From the NCBI GenBank assembly GCA_013398955.1, contig VWPU01017479.1:1-64000 (forward strand): a DNA stretch of 64,000 nucleotides. The letters run 5' to 3'. The notes under the pieces are model-generated. The model had not been told where the DNA came from. It made no database searches and saw only the letters and a list, made by a program, of their open reading frames with translations. Both the position numbers and the translations under genes were made by a program. This DNA is from Callaeas wilsoni (taxonomy: Eukaryota > Chordata > Aves > Passeriformes > Callaeidae). Shown piece by piece: positions 35,962 to 48,700 of the stretch. Numbering within the stretch: the first letter of the stretch is position 1; every line of letters starts with the position of its first letter.

Positions 35962-35967
35962 AATAAA
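35962..35967 (+). terminator. Main polyadenylation signal of PKDCC
   Basis: AATAAA in GATTAATAAAATTTC, followed 20-40 bases later by a GT-rich element (TTATGTGTTTGTGTTTC at about 35,988-36,004). Signal plus downstream element is the full vertebrate arrangement, placing cleavage at about 35,978-35,995. Confidence 0.8.
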
Positions 35968-37509
35968 ATTTCTTTTATTCTTGATTTTTATGTGTTTGTG
36001 TTTCAATTAAATGCCTAAATCCAGTGCATTGGATGTAAACTTGAACTTGAGATATTTTTTCCAGAAAGGACTGAGGTTGTTCCACTGGTTCCTAAGGAAC
36101 AGTCTGTTGGTGCCTGGAATACTTGGTGGCTTTGTCTGTGTGGCTGCCTGTCACAAAGTGAGTCATGGTTAGCAGACAGTGGTTGAGCAGCCCTTGCTGC
36201 CCTGTGCTTTCCCTTATGCTGGTATCAGCCTTTTAGCGCTTGGAAGGGGCAATGGTGAGAGCAGGACTTGATGAAACTGCTCGTTGGGCCAAAAGGTGTA
36301 TTTTCCCTGCCAGAGAGGGGCAGGGAAGGAGAGCAGGAGAGTCAGGGAAGCTGGGCAGCAGTGTGGCCGTGCAGGAGAGAAGGTCTGACAGTGACACCAC
36401 CAGCAGCAGGTCTCCTCTCACCGTGGTTTCTCTGAGATCACCCGTGCCCTAATGGCTCTGGCAATTCGCTGAGGTGACGTCCTGTAATGGCTGTAACTCA
36501 CAAATTATCAAACTCCCAGCCGTAATAGCTCAGCTGATTGTGTCGCCGTGCACTTAGGAACCCATCAATCATACTGTGGTAATAAACAAACACTACGGAT
36601 TCTTTTAAAATTGCTACATAAATCACGCCAACACATACTGCACAGTTCATTGAAGTGATATGGGTTGTTGGCACTGAGGTGCTGGTATGTATTTTGAAAG
36701 TCTTTAACCTCCTGTGATTTCCTTCCCATTAAGAGCTGCACAGTTCCAAAAATACTCAACACTTAAAAACATTCTCTAAATTTAAATTCTTTAGTTGCAT
36801 TCCTATGTAAAAAATGCCAACATTTAAAAGAAAAAAAAAGCATCCAGGGTAATACTTTACTGTTGTAGTAGGTAACTTCAATAATTTCATTCCATCACTT
36901 TCTGCACACTGGAAAAAAATGCCTCTTAAGTCAGGAATTGTTTATCTCTAGAATTAAACAAAGTTGCCAAATCAATTTACATCAGCTTTTGCAAACAGAG
37001 ATCATGTAAGCAAGAAAGAAACATAGCTGTGAGCCAAGAAACTGGATTTTAAATTTCAGTGGTAATCAACTTTATACAGGCAGGTTTTATAACTTTGAGA
37101 GTAAGGCTTTCCAGTGGAAATGCTGATTAAAATCGTAGAAAGAGAGGTGTGATATTACAATAAGAGAATTTAATGACTGTAATAAGCACTGGTAAAATTC
37201 TGAATTTATGTGGAGAAAGTGATTTTTGCAGCAGTGGGTCTGATTGAGCAAAGCGCCTAACTGGCACTTGTGGCATGGAACCCCTTGAGAAGCCACAGAG
37301 GAGGAGGAAGAGGAGGAAACAAGGCACAAAGTGAGTTGGCAGGTCTGGGCCAGTCAGCCTGGGACCTGCTTCATGTTTTCTGTGGAAAAGGCGTTTCTAT
37401 CTGTTTTTTCCCCTAACTTTTTGACTGCTTTTTACATTTCCTGGCTTCCTCAAGCCACAAGGTAGAAATATGAAAGAAGACACCCACAGGGCTTTAAACG
37501 GCTGCTGTC

Positions 37510-37548
37510 TGTGTGTGCACGTGCACGTGCGTGTACGTGTATACGTAT
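37510..37548. repeat. Alternating purine-pyrimidine tract with twin CACGTG E-boxes
   Basis: Thirty-nine bases alternate pyrimidine and purine without a break, made of TG, CA, CG and TA steps. Inside it, GCACGTGCACGTGC (37517-37530) is a perfect palindrome carrying two adjacent CACGTG boxes at 37518-37523 and 37524-37529. The tract is favourable for Z-DNA, and CACGTG is the core site of MYC/USF/MITF-type bHLH factors. Function is inference. Confidence 0.6.
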
Positions 37549-38681
37549 TTATGTACGGTTCGCGCTGAACAGGGAGAGCTTATTTCCTCAGTGAAAAACC
37601 AATTGCCTGCGCACAAAATGAAGTGCTAAACAGGATGTTGAGTTCATCTGGAGAAGTGAGAGCTGCGTGAGGCAATGGGTGCTGCAGCTCTGCAAGGGGC
37701 TGTGCCGAGTGTTTGGCCCAGTCCAGCACCACATTGCCCTGGCCGCTCTGAGGCTCAGAGCACCTCCAAAAGCTGCCCACTGTCTCTGTGATGGTTTGGT
37801 GAGGAGGTGATTCTAGCTCCACCACTGGGAACAGGTTCCAGGCAATGAAACAACCACTGACCAGCATCACCTTTGGCCTGACGTCCCGAGGGTTGCAGGG
37901 GAGACGTGCTGAGAGCTTTCGTCTTTGCTTAGACCGAAATAAAAATGGGTTCTTCTTTTTTCTCTGTCTTGTCTGAGCCTACTGCTTTATCTCTGCTCAT
38001 TTTTCAGAGCTTTCTTCCCAACTTCAGCATGTCTTTTTAAGTAGAACGCTGAGGTCTCCTGTAATCAGCTTCAAACAGGTGGTCACCACTCGCATCACAT
38101 CTGGGAGAAATCTATGGCGAAATTAGTAATACTGCCACGAGCATTCATTGCCATGAGACAGAGCCTGAAAACAAGTGGGCCCTGTTTCCAGCTGAGAAGC
38201 TCAGGTAAGTTTGTTTAAGGAGAGAAGCAGGTTGGATGGGCAGTGAGATGCTGGCAAAGAATGTCAGAGAGGTACTCTTTCAACATGAGATAAAGGAGTT
38301 TAGTGTAGTACAACTATTTGTCATTTGCCCTGCCTCTCACTGCTTCACTGAGGCATTTTGCTTAGTCCTTCTGCCAGCCATGATCGAATTTCCCATAAGA
38401 TTTGTGAGCTTTGTGGGAATGGCAGAGTGGGGTGCAGGGAGGACAGCAACTTGGCATGAAGGCAGCTCTGCCTGTTGCCAGTTACTGTCAGTGGTGTGGC
38501 AACCGCAGGGGACACTGTCCTGGAGCAGGACCTGACCATGGAAGGTGCGCAGTGAAGACCTTGTCCCTGCCTCTGAAATTCACCTTATCAACCTCTACCA
38601 AGAGGATTTGTAATTCAAAGCATATGGAAGGTGGTAGTGAATATCCAGAGATCATATTATGTTGCCTGTCAGGAAGTAATA

Positions 38682-38711
38682 ATATGAACAGTGATGATAT
38701 GAACAGTGATG
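38682..38711 (+). repeat. 15-bp perfect tandem duplication
   Basis: ATATGAACAGTGATG occurs twice in direct succession (38682-38696 and 38697-38711). Only two copies are present, so this is probably a local slippage duplication, with no other sign of function. Confidence 0.9.
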
Positions 38712-41700
38712 TTTAAGTTTAGTAGGGAGAGCCTTATATTGTATTCCTTAGCACTGAATTCTGTGGAGCCTTAACTACAACTTACTATCAGAGGGGAAAA
38801 AAGGAAAAATGGAGTGGCAAGACTGTTCACAAGTTTTTTCAAGGAAAACATATCCCTAACCTTTTGGTCAAAATGTGGAATGGTGTTGAAAGAAGTCAAA
38901 CAGATTCGGGTTGAAAAGACTCATCTGAAGTTTTCATCAATCGACTGCGGAAAAAAATGGGGCTCAAAGACGAAGAGGAACCTTTGTGGAAAGCAGGCAG
39001 TATATAAAGACTTCACGATCATACTCTGCTTAATGTTTTTTGAGATGTGATCACTGAATTTTTTTTTTTGGTCAAGAAAATACGTTTTTTTTCTCTCTCT
39101 GTGCTTTAAGCAGGAGCAAGACTCGTTGGGCTGCCCTTCTCTGAGAGCTCCCAGGGCACGCAGAGTCCCTGTCCTTCCTTCAACACAGATATGGGCCTTG
39201 GCATTTGAACTCTAACAAGTAAGTTTCTTGCAAGTAAGTACAAGTGATTTTTTTCGAATTGGAATGGATGCTTTTAAGAGGTACACTCAAAAAAGCAACG
39301 TTGTGTCACTTCCCTTTCTAGTTGTGTACAGACAACAATAGCCTTTGTGTAATAGGTGCCCCACTCCTCTGCAAACTGATGGGAAATATAATTCAGTAGG
39401 AGCCACCCTCATTATGAAACTGTCTTTGATGTCAAGCCAGAGGGCAAACAACACATTTATTGGAAATTGTGGCTTTTAAACAAAAAATCCCTGCTAACCA
39501 CAGTTTTTCAGCAAATGACTGTGAGGCTGAGAAGGAAGACTAAACTATCCAGTGGCTACTTGAAATGATAAAGTCAGAACCTGATCTTACTGAGCTTGAT
39601 TTTACCAGTGTAAACCAGTTAATTCTTGATTTATGTTCACATAAAACAGAATCAGACTCTCAGATTTTCAAGTATCTATGGAGAAGGAGCTCAAGAAAAC
39701 CTACCTCTTGGACCTAAATGTTTAAACATTTAGTTCAGATAAGTGAGGGAAAATACACTGATTTTCCCATATATACATGTTCATGTGAGCACGTATAGGT
39801 TCCTGTGAAATTTAAACAATGAAGACTTCCCTTTCTTGTAGATGGAAGCTTTAGCAAGATTCAGAAAATTAAAGACGTATTATTTAGTAAATAATGCCAG
39901 GAAGGAAATATGAATTCTACACGTTTTCACTCAGTGTTTAATAGGTATAATGCCATTCCTATTTATCATCCTTCTGCCAACTTCAAGTATGCCCTAAGAA
40001 CAAGTTCCAGTTTTCAATACTACAAGTACCTAGCATGTATGAAGATAATGGTACAAATTGGTATTTATGAATTACAGCTTTCCATAAACAGACCAGAAGG
40101 AATGCAGAGCAGCCAGTCAGACTGACCAGGGGCACAGTGCCACTTTTAGAAGTGCGTGTATTTAATGTTTTATACAAGACCTTGGTTTTGTGCAAGTTCA
40201 TGACCTATGAAAAACCTCATATGACTTACTGGCCTCATTCTTGGGCACAAGTTGATCAGCATGTGTGCTACTATTTCTACACGTTTTACCATCCTGTCCT
40301 TTAACCCCCAAGAGTTACAAACCTAAAGCCTGTTTAAAGAATGGAAAGACTTCAATTAAATCTCAGGTTTTGATCTGTACATGGCTCTGATTTGTGATTC
40401 ATTATAGAACTTTGGTCAATGACAGCTCTTAAACAGAAAGAATATTAGAGGCAAAAATAATGCACATTCATGCAATGAATTTGTGAACAGACTCTGTACT
40501 GTCTACCTGGAGAACTGAAAAGTTTAATGGCTTGGATTATGGGTCAAAGTGGCAGATGTGAAAAGAAATCACCAATTTGCTGCCTTACATTGCAACGTAT
40601 GTTCCACGGCTTATAATTATTCTGATATACAGTCCATTTCTTAGAGACTGAGCTCCTGGAATTGTGTATTCATAGGTGAACAAACTCCTCTTTGCCTCTT
40701 TTTACCAACTGCTAAAGAGTAGGAGTAAAAGAGAGCTCTATAAGTGTAATGATACTCTTGCAATTCAGAAACCAGTGTAGCTGTGGTGGAGTTGATTCTG
40801 CATGGCTTCTGTCCAGTAACAATCAATGGACAAGAGTCGGCAGCTAAAGTTAGCAGGAATTCCAAAGTGGACGTTGATGCTAACCAAAAATATCACTGGA
40901 TGGCAAACATATCTCATTCTAAAAGTAATAGGAAAGGGACATGAGAACTATGCAGTAAAAAAGGTGTAAGAAAAACAGAAATACCATTTGTATAATAATT
41001 GTATAATTTGCTGTGGGAGGAAAACAAATACGCAGTCCAAAAATTCCAGTGTCCATCTCCAGGAGAGATTAACTCTTACCTCTCCGAAGTCACCAGCCCA
41101 TGTAATACCAGTTCACAGTTTCTTCAGTACCCCTTGCAGTTTATTTCTCTCCAGATTCCAGTCCTCCCATTCTTGCTCAGGGATGGGGGACGCCTTGTGT
41201 GTGACAAAAGGAAACTGCAGCAATACTGTGACTGCTCAGCCAGCCTTGGTTCTTGCCTCGTGTTGCAATTCCCTCACCAGAGAACGTGCCTTTAGCTTGC
41301 TTGGGCTAAGTTCAGTGTGTTAACTTAGAGTTCCTAATAAAAATTACTATAGACTGTTTTCCTATGATTAGGTAAAGCACCCTCCAATGCCATCTAGTGA
41401 TGCTGATAGAATCTTATTCAGAACCCCAAACCTTGCGCATTCCAAGTAAACGTTACGTGTGTGTGTATACTATGAAGTATGGTTATGCTTTCAGAGCAAA
41501 CCCAGAATAGGTTTTTCTTCAATTTTTTTCAGCAGTTTTTACTAATTTACTCAGGTAATTTCCTATACACTTGTATATGGCCTTTTTTTCCCTTCTAAAT
41601 TGCTTGGTGATGTAGGAGGCAGCTGAATCTGCTCCAGCCGTCACCTGGGACCTTGGTGCCATATGCCATGTTGATTTTCCTTTATTCAAACTCTGCCACG

Positions 41701-44700
41701 GGGCAGTGTGAAAGTGCCTGTTCAGTACCTTCCAAGGGGCACAAAGCTTGCTTTAAAGCAGAGCTCCAAATGCAGAATCCTACAGAAAAATGCTAATAAT
41801 TAAAAAAATGCACATTGTTTATTGCAGCAGACCATATATGAATGGCATCAAATTTCTGTTGCCATGTCCTCTCCAAGCTGTTGAGGCTGATAAGATTTCA
41901 TACAGCCACAGAAAATCTGGGGAAGGGAACACAGACGGGATGGAGAAGGGAATGGCAAATTTGCTGTGTTTAATGTATTGGACACCATCTGTATTTTATT
42001 CAAATAGGGTTATATATTTTGTGAAAATAAAAACCAGCCTCATGAGTCAGTGTGTGCAAGGCAGTCACTTGAATATATATAATGGGAAACATGTTTTAGG
42101 CTGGAAGTTGCAAAGGGAAATCAAATGTTTGAAGTGTCAAAGTTGGAAAAATATAAAATACGCCTGACACCGTAGCTATTGAAGCCAAAATGAATAAATC
42201 ATCATCTCAGGAAAGAAAACCCCACCAAGTTCTTGGCTATAACCTTCATTTTCCTACACTCAAATAAAATTACATACAACCTGATAATTTAACCAGACTT
42301 GTCAATAAGAACTGATGGCTTCAGCAGACACTATCACTTCATGCTTCAGTGTAGACTTCAGAAGCATCCAGTAATTTATCTAAGAAATAAATTTAAGGTC
42401 AAACTTGTCTCTTCAAGTTGATAGATAGAAGAACCTTACGCAGTGGAGCTGATGTGAAATATGCCATATTGCAGAACAGTAGAATAAAATTAAATTAATG
42501 CCAGTTCAGTAGTTTATTCCCCACGTACAGCTTTTCCTGAGCAGTTACATGAGAAGTACTTTAGTATCTTTCTAAGTAGTGCAAGCATGACTTCCAAGAA
42601 GGAATTTGAGAGAAACTTTGAGGTTACAATAATAGGAGCCTGAGTTTACACTCCAATTTCTGTTGCAGTCCCTGTATTGATTCTGGTCAAGTTTTAAGCC
42701 ATTTTCTCTTCATGTTAGGCTCAGTGTCAGAAATGTGATTTGCAAACATAGTAACACCTATCTGTGCCTGTCTGGGGAGAATTACTGGGACATAGTGTTT
42801 TCTGGCCTTGTGTGCATCAAGGTTTTATTTATAACAAACAAAGCATCCTGATGGAGAGATGAGAGATATTTTAGCTGCAATTTGACATGCAATTATTTGG
42901 GCAAACTGAGGCCATTAATTTACTGGTTTAGATGTATTCATACCTGTTTATTTATTTGTCAGAAGGGAAAGTCCCTGGAAATTGCAAATCAAAATAATGA
43001 TTCATTTTTATTTGCTGAAAATAACCTGGCTGGCCTTTTACTTGCTAAAAATATGTTAGTTGGCCTAAAGCTTCTGCTGTGTGAAGCTTGAACTGAATGC
43101 ACCAGCGAGGGAGTTGTCAGCACCGGATAAGGCATCCCAAATCTCCCTTTCTCTCTGGCCCTACGCATGTTGCAAAAGGCTTTTCTTACTTGTTTAGGCT
43201 CCGTACAGGTCACAGAGCATCATGGTCCCCTGGGGAGCTGTCACAGTGCTCCACCTACTCTGTTCTCTCTAATTTCTGTCCCTTTCCCAGCTGTGACCCA
43301 CAGTGAGCAGTGCAGCTTTTCGGCCATGGCTTCACACTGTGAGAACACGCCAGCTTTGCCTCGTGGATTATGTGTAGGTGTGTGCTGGACTTGTCCTGAG
43401 TGGTGCCAGGTAAGCAAACTGGGCAGATGACACAAACTCCAGTACCTTACCCTGCACTAGGCAGCAACTGGATTTCGAAAGGTGGCATGAAGTTTGATTG
43501 TGGTGACACTGAGAGTCTGTCACGCAGGCAACTTCCATCTGCTCCAAAATGGCCTTGCTGGGGCTGACTAATCAGCCAGTAACCCTGGCTGCAGTGTCTG
43601 ACAGTGTCCAGCAATTGACCTCGAGGGGAAGAGTAAGTACAGACCTGACCTTTCCTCCCACAATCTCCTCCTCTCTGTCAAGCAGCCGATCAGGATTTCC
43701 ACGAGCTTAAATTATTAAACCATCTCCAGACATTGTCTGTAAGAGTGTTCTATCACTTGCCTTGGCAGCCGTGGCAGGACCAGTATCTCCTACTTTAAAA
43801 ATAAACTCTTCAGCTTATTCTTGGTGCATACACAGCAGCAGAAAATTGTAGTTCTGCTACTAAGTGCTTTTCTATTGGCATGATACCTTAATTAAATCTA
43901 CGAATGGAGCACGTCTTTGGTGTTTTCAGCAATTTTTTCCCCTGTGAATTACTTTCAAAATTTGTGTTTGTCAGCCAGAAATGCTGTCCAAGGGAAGCTG
44001 GAAACAATGCTCAGCTTAGAACCTTGATACTAGCACGTACAGTCCACGGAAGGCCATTAAAAACATCTATTTATCAAAAACTTACTCCCCCCCCCGCCCA
44101 AAGAAAAGAAGGTAGGGTTTTGCACCATCCTGGAAGAATAATTTTAATGTCTAGCAGTGGATATTTCTACAAGCAGATTGGAATTGCTCATTGCTCCCAC
44201 CAACAGTTCGTTTGGAAAGTTTCTGAAAGCACCTCTGCGAATAGAACTATAAAAAGGTGCAATACTGCAATTTGTTTGGTATATATTACTATTATATAGA
44301 CCTGGACTAAGCAGTGAGTTTCCAATTTTTCTGGGCATAGTTTGTAAAAAAAACTGATGCAGGTCCAGTGTGATCTGATCCTGTAGTGCAGGATCTCCAA
44401 TCTCAGTTTTTTGAGTTCTTGTCCACAATTACCTTGTTGAATGAATGGCTTATAGGTTGAACTAATTCAGGAATTATGGTGAGGTAACTGAACACTGTAT
44501 TTGGACTATTAGCTTCAGATGACTGTGTGGAAATGAGATGTCTATTGTGTATATGTTTTTTTACAATAATGCTGTTAAATTCCCTGTTTGGACAGCCGAG
44601 TTTTAAAGCATGTCCAAAAATGACCTCTTTTGAGGTCACCTGTGATTTAAATGTACTTGCTAGAAGACATTTATATGCATGAAATTGTTTTCCAATCTCT

Positions 44701-47700
44701 AGTTGCACTTAATGTGATAAACTTGAGAAGCTCAGCAATCAAAGGTATTAGTTACCCTGCTTCCTATGCTGAATACCTTTGCTGTTAATGAACATAAGAG
44801 ATCTGATCCTCTTTTCCATCTGGGTGAAGATTTTCTAAGCAATTCTTTATCTCCAAATGTCTAAGTTTCACAGATAGAGTTATCCAGGTTTTTGGTAAAT
44901 GTAGAAGTCTACTAAGAACAAAATACAAAGGAATTGGACAAGATGAGATACCCTTCCTCTTGAGAGCAACCCTTGAGAACAACTTGCATCCTATCTCCAG
45001 ACCAGAAAAACACTTTTGAAAAACTACAGGAGTGCAGAAAAGACATGAGGAGGAGAGAGCAAAGCCTGCTTATTTTCCCTAAACTGTTGCGTTCACTTGT
45101 GGAACTCAACTCAGAAAGCTTACCTCTGTCATGTGAGGTGCATGACAGGCAAAGGAGGCTTAAGACATTTGCATTCCAGCTTCTTTAACTTGCCTTTCTT
45201 CCTCCTTTTGCTTTCTTACTCTCTAACAAATTAACACTATCATTTTTATACAGCAGTTGTATGTGAATTGATGACTTAAATTGGTTTTGTCATGGAAAGG
45301 TCAAATTCCTCCTGCCAGCCCATCCTTTCTGAACAGGACTGCAAAATGCGGGCTCGTCATGCAGCCTTTGCTCTCAGGCGAGTCCTAGCCCAATACAAAC
45401 AAAGCTATTGACTTCAGCGTGCCTGCTCTTATGAATAAGGCCTGTAAGATACAGCCTGTACATTCCAAATTGCCTCTTTTTTGTGCCATTCACACCAGGG
45501 ATTAATATCTATGGGAGGCTTTTGTGAAGCCTTCACCCTCCTGCCCTTCCACAGCCCAGCAGTAGCTATGATTTCAAGGATGCAGATAGATTTTTTTTTC
45601 TCTACACTGCCCTTTGTAGAACAGCCCTTTAGATGAGCTTGGGGAAACTGAAAATTTGCTTCCAGCCTGTAATTTAAAATCTTGAGTTGCCTTTATTGGA
45701 ATTCTGATGGAAGGTCTGAGAGCCAGTGCTTTTCAGTTCCCACTGCCTGTTGATACTTCTCTGCCCTCTGTCAAAATTTCAAAATTAGAGAATGGCAGTG
45801 GCTGCAGAATACAAGCTGTCCATTAGCTCACCTAAGAAATGATGCATTGAATATTCATTGTTCCCTCTTGCAAAATGTCATTTTTCCATGAGTACTGCTT
45901 AAAGCAGTTCAGAGAATACATTTGCATAAACCATTTGTCAGAAACAGAAGACTCTTTGTGAAGAACTATTAAGAAACCACATAATCTGCTTTTCTGTTCT
46001 TATGCAAGTTCCAGGGAGAAGACAGAGCTCCTTTGTAAACAGAATCTAAATACAAGTGTTGGGTATGTTTTTTCTGCAATCAAAATTCCATAAATAATAA
46101 AATTGGAGTTCAAAACCAGAAGTACCTGAAATTGTTAAATGTAATGTTAATGATTTCCTGGCAGTATATGAGATTCAGAAAGTTTAACACTATTAATACC
46201 CATGCTATTTTGATTGAACTGAACTCCCCCTCTGCAGTTCTGCTAAATAAAGCTGTAATTAATCTGCAATACAAATTTGGATATCTCCAGTTCCTGCGGA
46301 AAAGCATTTTTATAATACATCAGGGGAAGCTGATTCTGTAAATTCAGTTGTGGGTTTTAATAGCCTTCATAATTAATTGCTGTCTCAATGATTTTCTGCA
46401 TTTATTGCCTGTCTGAGCCCTTTTGTCGAGATAGGTGGCCTTGAAGGTTGCTTTTTTAATGGTACCACCTTTCCTCCTTAACGTTTCATTGCCCTTCTCC
46501 AGCAGCTGATCTCGTGCACACTTAAAGAGGCCCTCCAGCACCTCCATGATCACACGGATTGGGGTAAGTAAGCCAGATAAGTCAAGGCAAACAAAGCCCA
46601 AGTGTGGCACACTGAGCAGCCAAAGAGATTACTGCTCATGCGATTAACATCTTTTCATGCCCCTTCTCCCACCGCAAGATGGTCTTGTTTCCTTTTCACT
46701 GGACAACACAGTTCAAGTATTTACTTGTTGCATTTCCCCACAGTGAATTACTCAGGCGTTTCTGCCATTCCCTGGGAGCCCCTCCCGTGCCTGGCTGTGC
46801 TGCAGAGGGAGGCGCAGGGGCAGTGCTGCTCAGTGGGGAGGCACTGCCAAAAAAGCTCTGCATGTGCTCTGCTAGGCAGTCTTGGCAGAGAGCACATTCG
46901 TGTAATCGCCTTCTGTTTTTATTAATGGATAACTCCTTGCTTGAAATGAAATATGAAACCTTTGCAGATAACACGTGCCTTCGGCGCATGGTGACAGTCA
47001 TTTGGATCAGCAGAATGCAGCCAGTTACCTGCAATTATTATCAACAGAGGTCATATGGACTAATTATATGTCACCTTTACTCCCAGAGTACGGGTCTCCT
47101 GCCAGCATTCATTTACACTGGCCAGCCGTGTAGGTGCTGAGTGCCTCCTGATACCAGGCAAGTCACCGTGCCCTGCTGTTTCCTGGGGCACTGCCGGACC
47201 TGGCTGGAAGCCCCACAACACTGTTGTCTCTGTGCCTGGTTTTCCAGCTGATTACATTCCAGAAGCCAAAGAGAAAATAACTAAACTGATAAAGTTAAAA
47301 AGAAGAAAAAAGAGAGGGAAACATATTGGAAGTACCCAACACAGGAGGTCTAGTTTAAATCCTCCACATTTAAATAATTGTGTGATATTTTATAACTGTA
47401 TAACAGTTCTGGATCCAGCACAGCACCCACACAGCAAATGCTCCATGTGACTGCACTGCACTGCAGGCTAAGCCCAAGCTTAAGTAGATAGAAATATTCC
47501 TCACTACTCACCCCTTACAGTATATCCCAGATTTGGGCCTCAAATCCTTGATCCATCAGCTTCTTAGTTAATTGCACCAAATAATACACATTCAGCAAGA
47601 GGAACTGACATCCCTTTTTCTTGGGAGCTAAGGATAATGGTTCCTACTGAATTCTGAAAATGTCCTCCCTGGATTTGAAATTGATTTATTTGGCTCACAG

Positions 47701-48300
47701 CTGTTTGGTGTTTGCTTTCCATGATGTTTGTATGATCAGACTTGACCATCTGAAATATTTGCAGAAAGTGGATTACTGGAAAACTGGAGGAAACACATTT
47801 CAGCCTACACTTTAAATGATACCTTCTGGATGCACTGGTTTACAGATTCAGTGCTGAAGCAGAGCCAAATCAACCCTAGGCCTTTTCACCAGTCTCTACA
47901 CAGCACAACCCAAATGCACTTGTCAGTGACTCCAGTCAAATATTAAAAGTGTGTCTGAGAGAGTGGACTGAGTTGTGATTGACATGCACGCATTGAGAAA
48001 AGAGGCAAATTTCATCCAAGACTTCCGGGCTTGCTGCAATCCTAGCTGAGGCTAGAGGCAATGTTTCCTGTGGGATTTTGCACTCCAAGACGTGGTGTGT
48101 GTCCCATGCCTTCTTCTGTCTCTGTCCCCCACTTCCTGTGCTCTTTCCCATTGCTGCCACCTCAGTGAGATGTGCCAGTGTGTGGTGAGAACAGATTTAA
48201 AACTGTCCACCAATCTCCTTTACCAAGCCACCAAGGAACAAACCAATGCAAATCAGAATAGCATTTCATGGAAAAAAGAAGTCTTTAATTTTAGCTTACA

Positions 48301-48700
48301 TTGTTTAACATCTTTGTTGGGAACATGGAGTGTACCCTCAGCAAGTTTCCCAACACCACCAAGCTGTGTGGTGTGGTCAGCATGCTGGAGGAAAGAGATG
48401 CCATTGAGAAAGACATGGAGAAGCTTGAGAGGTGGGCCCATGAGAACTCCATGAAGTCCAGCAAGGCTCAGTGCAAGGTCCTGCCCCTGGGTGGACAATG
48501 ATCCCAAGCACAGAAACAGGCTGGGCAAAGAATGGATTAAGAGCAAGCCCTAAGGAGAAGGCTGTGGATTGTGTTGGTTGATAAGAAGCTCAACACAACC
48601 CAGCAATGTGCACTTGCAGCCCAGAAAGTCAGCTGTGTTCTGGGCTGCACCAAGTGAGGGAGGGAGAGGATTCACCTCATGCCCTGAGGGTCTTCAACAG
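48301..48700 (+). mobile_element. CR1 LINE ORF2 fragment (reverse transcriptase C-terminal part)
   Basis: Bases 48301-48501 keep a short open frame that still resembles the end of CR1 ORF2. It includes IFVGNMECTLSKF, TKLCGVVSMLEERDAIEKD, LERWAHENSMK and CKVLPLGG, corresponding to the usual thumb-region motifs TKLGGVV-LEGR-AIQRDLDRLE and CKVLHLG. A short internal deletion lies between NM and ECTLSK, and the frame stops at 48499-48501. The homologous sequence continues out of frame to about 48,700 (AACAGGCTGGGCAAAGAATG, then GTTGATAAGAAGCTCAACA, and CTGTGTTCTGGGCTGCACC). It is an inactive 5'- and 3'-truncated relic. Confidence 0.88.

Larger units (their letters stand above)
1..35990 (+). other. 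PKDCC: PKDCC (VLK) gene, 5'-truncated by the window edge
   Basis: This is the gene span, from inside coding exon 1 to the estimated cleavage site. Seven coding exons join at 1-317, 14522-14644, 17679-17950, 22279-22358, 23189-23296, 32980-33153 and 34728-34813. Every junction is GT-AG and the phases are 0, 0, 2, 1, 1, 1. The joined frame encodes 385 residues with no internal stop. PKDCC is a secreted or Golgi-resident protein kinase known to phosphorylate extracellular and secretory-pathway proteins on tyrosine, and in mice it is needed for skeletal, palate and lung development. The fragment shows the kinase core and the full C-terminal extension. Five N-glycosylation sequons (residues 50, 212, 261, 292 and 352 of the fragment) fit a lumenal protein. 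The start codon and signal peptide lie before base 1. At about 35 kb the gene is longer than its mammalian counterpart, mostly because introns 1 and 5 are large. Confidence 0.96.
34814..35990 (+). other. PKDCC 3' untranslated region
   Basis: About 1.17 kb of AT-rich sequence runs between the TGA and the main polyadenylation site. It contains no long open frame on the sense strand that continues the protein. A possible proximal signal AATAAA lies at 34993-34998, 180 bases after the stop. A run of 15 A residues (35944-35958) lies just before the distal signal and could prime oligo-dT internally in cDNA work. The 3' end is an estimate. Confidence 0.8.
35991..48300. other. Intergenic DNA downstream of PKDCC, no gene recognised
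   Basis: I read this 12.3-kb interval on both strands and found no spliced coding segment, RNA gene or clear promoter. Open frames are short and lack conserved motifs. It contains a perfect alternating purine-pyrimidine tract at 37510-37548 and a 15-bp tandem duplication at 38682-38711, listed separately, and short T-runs near 39,060-39,095. It is mostly AT-rich single-copy-looking sequence. Confidence 0.75.
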
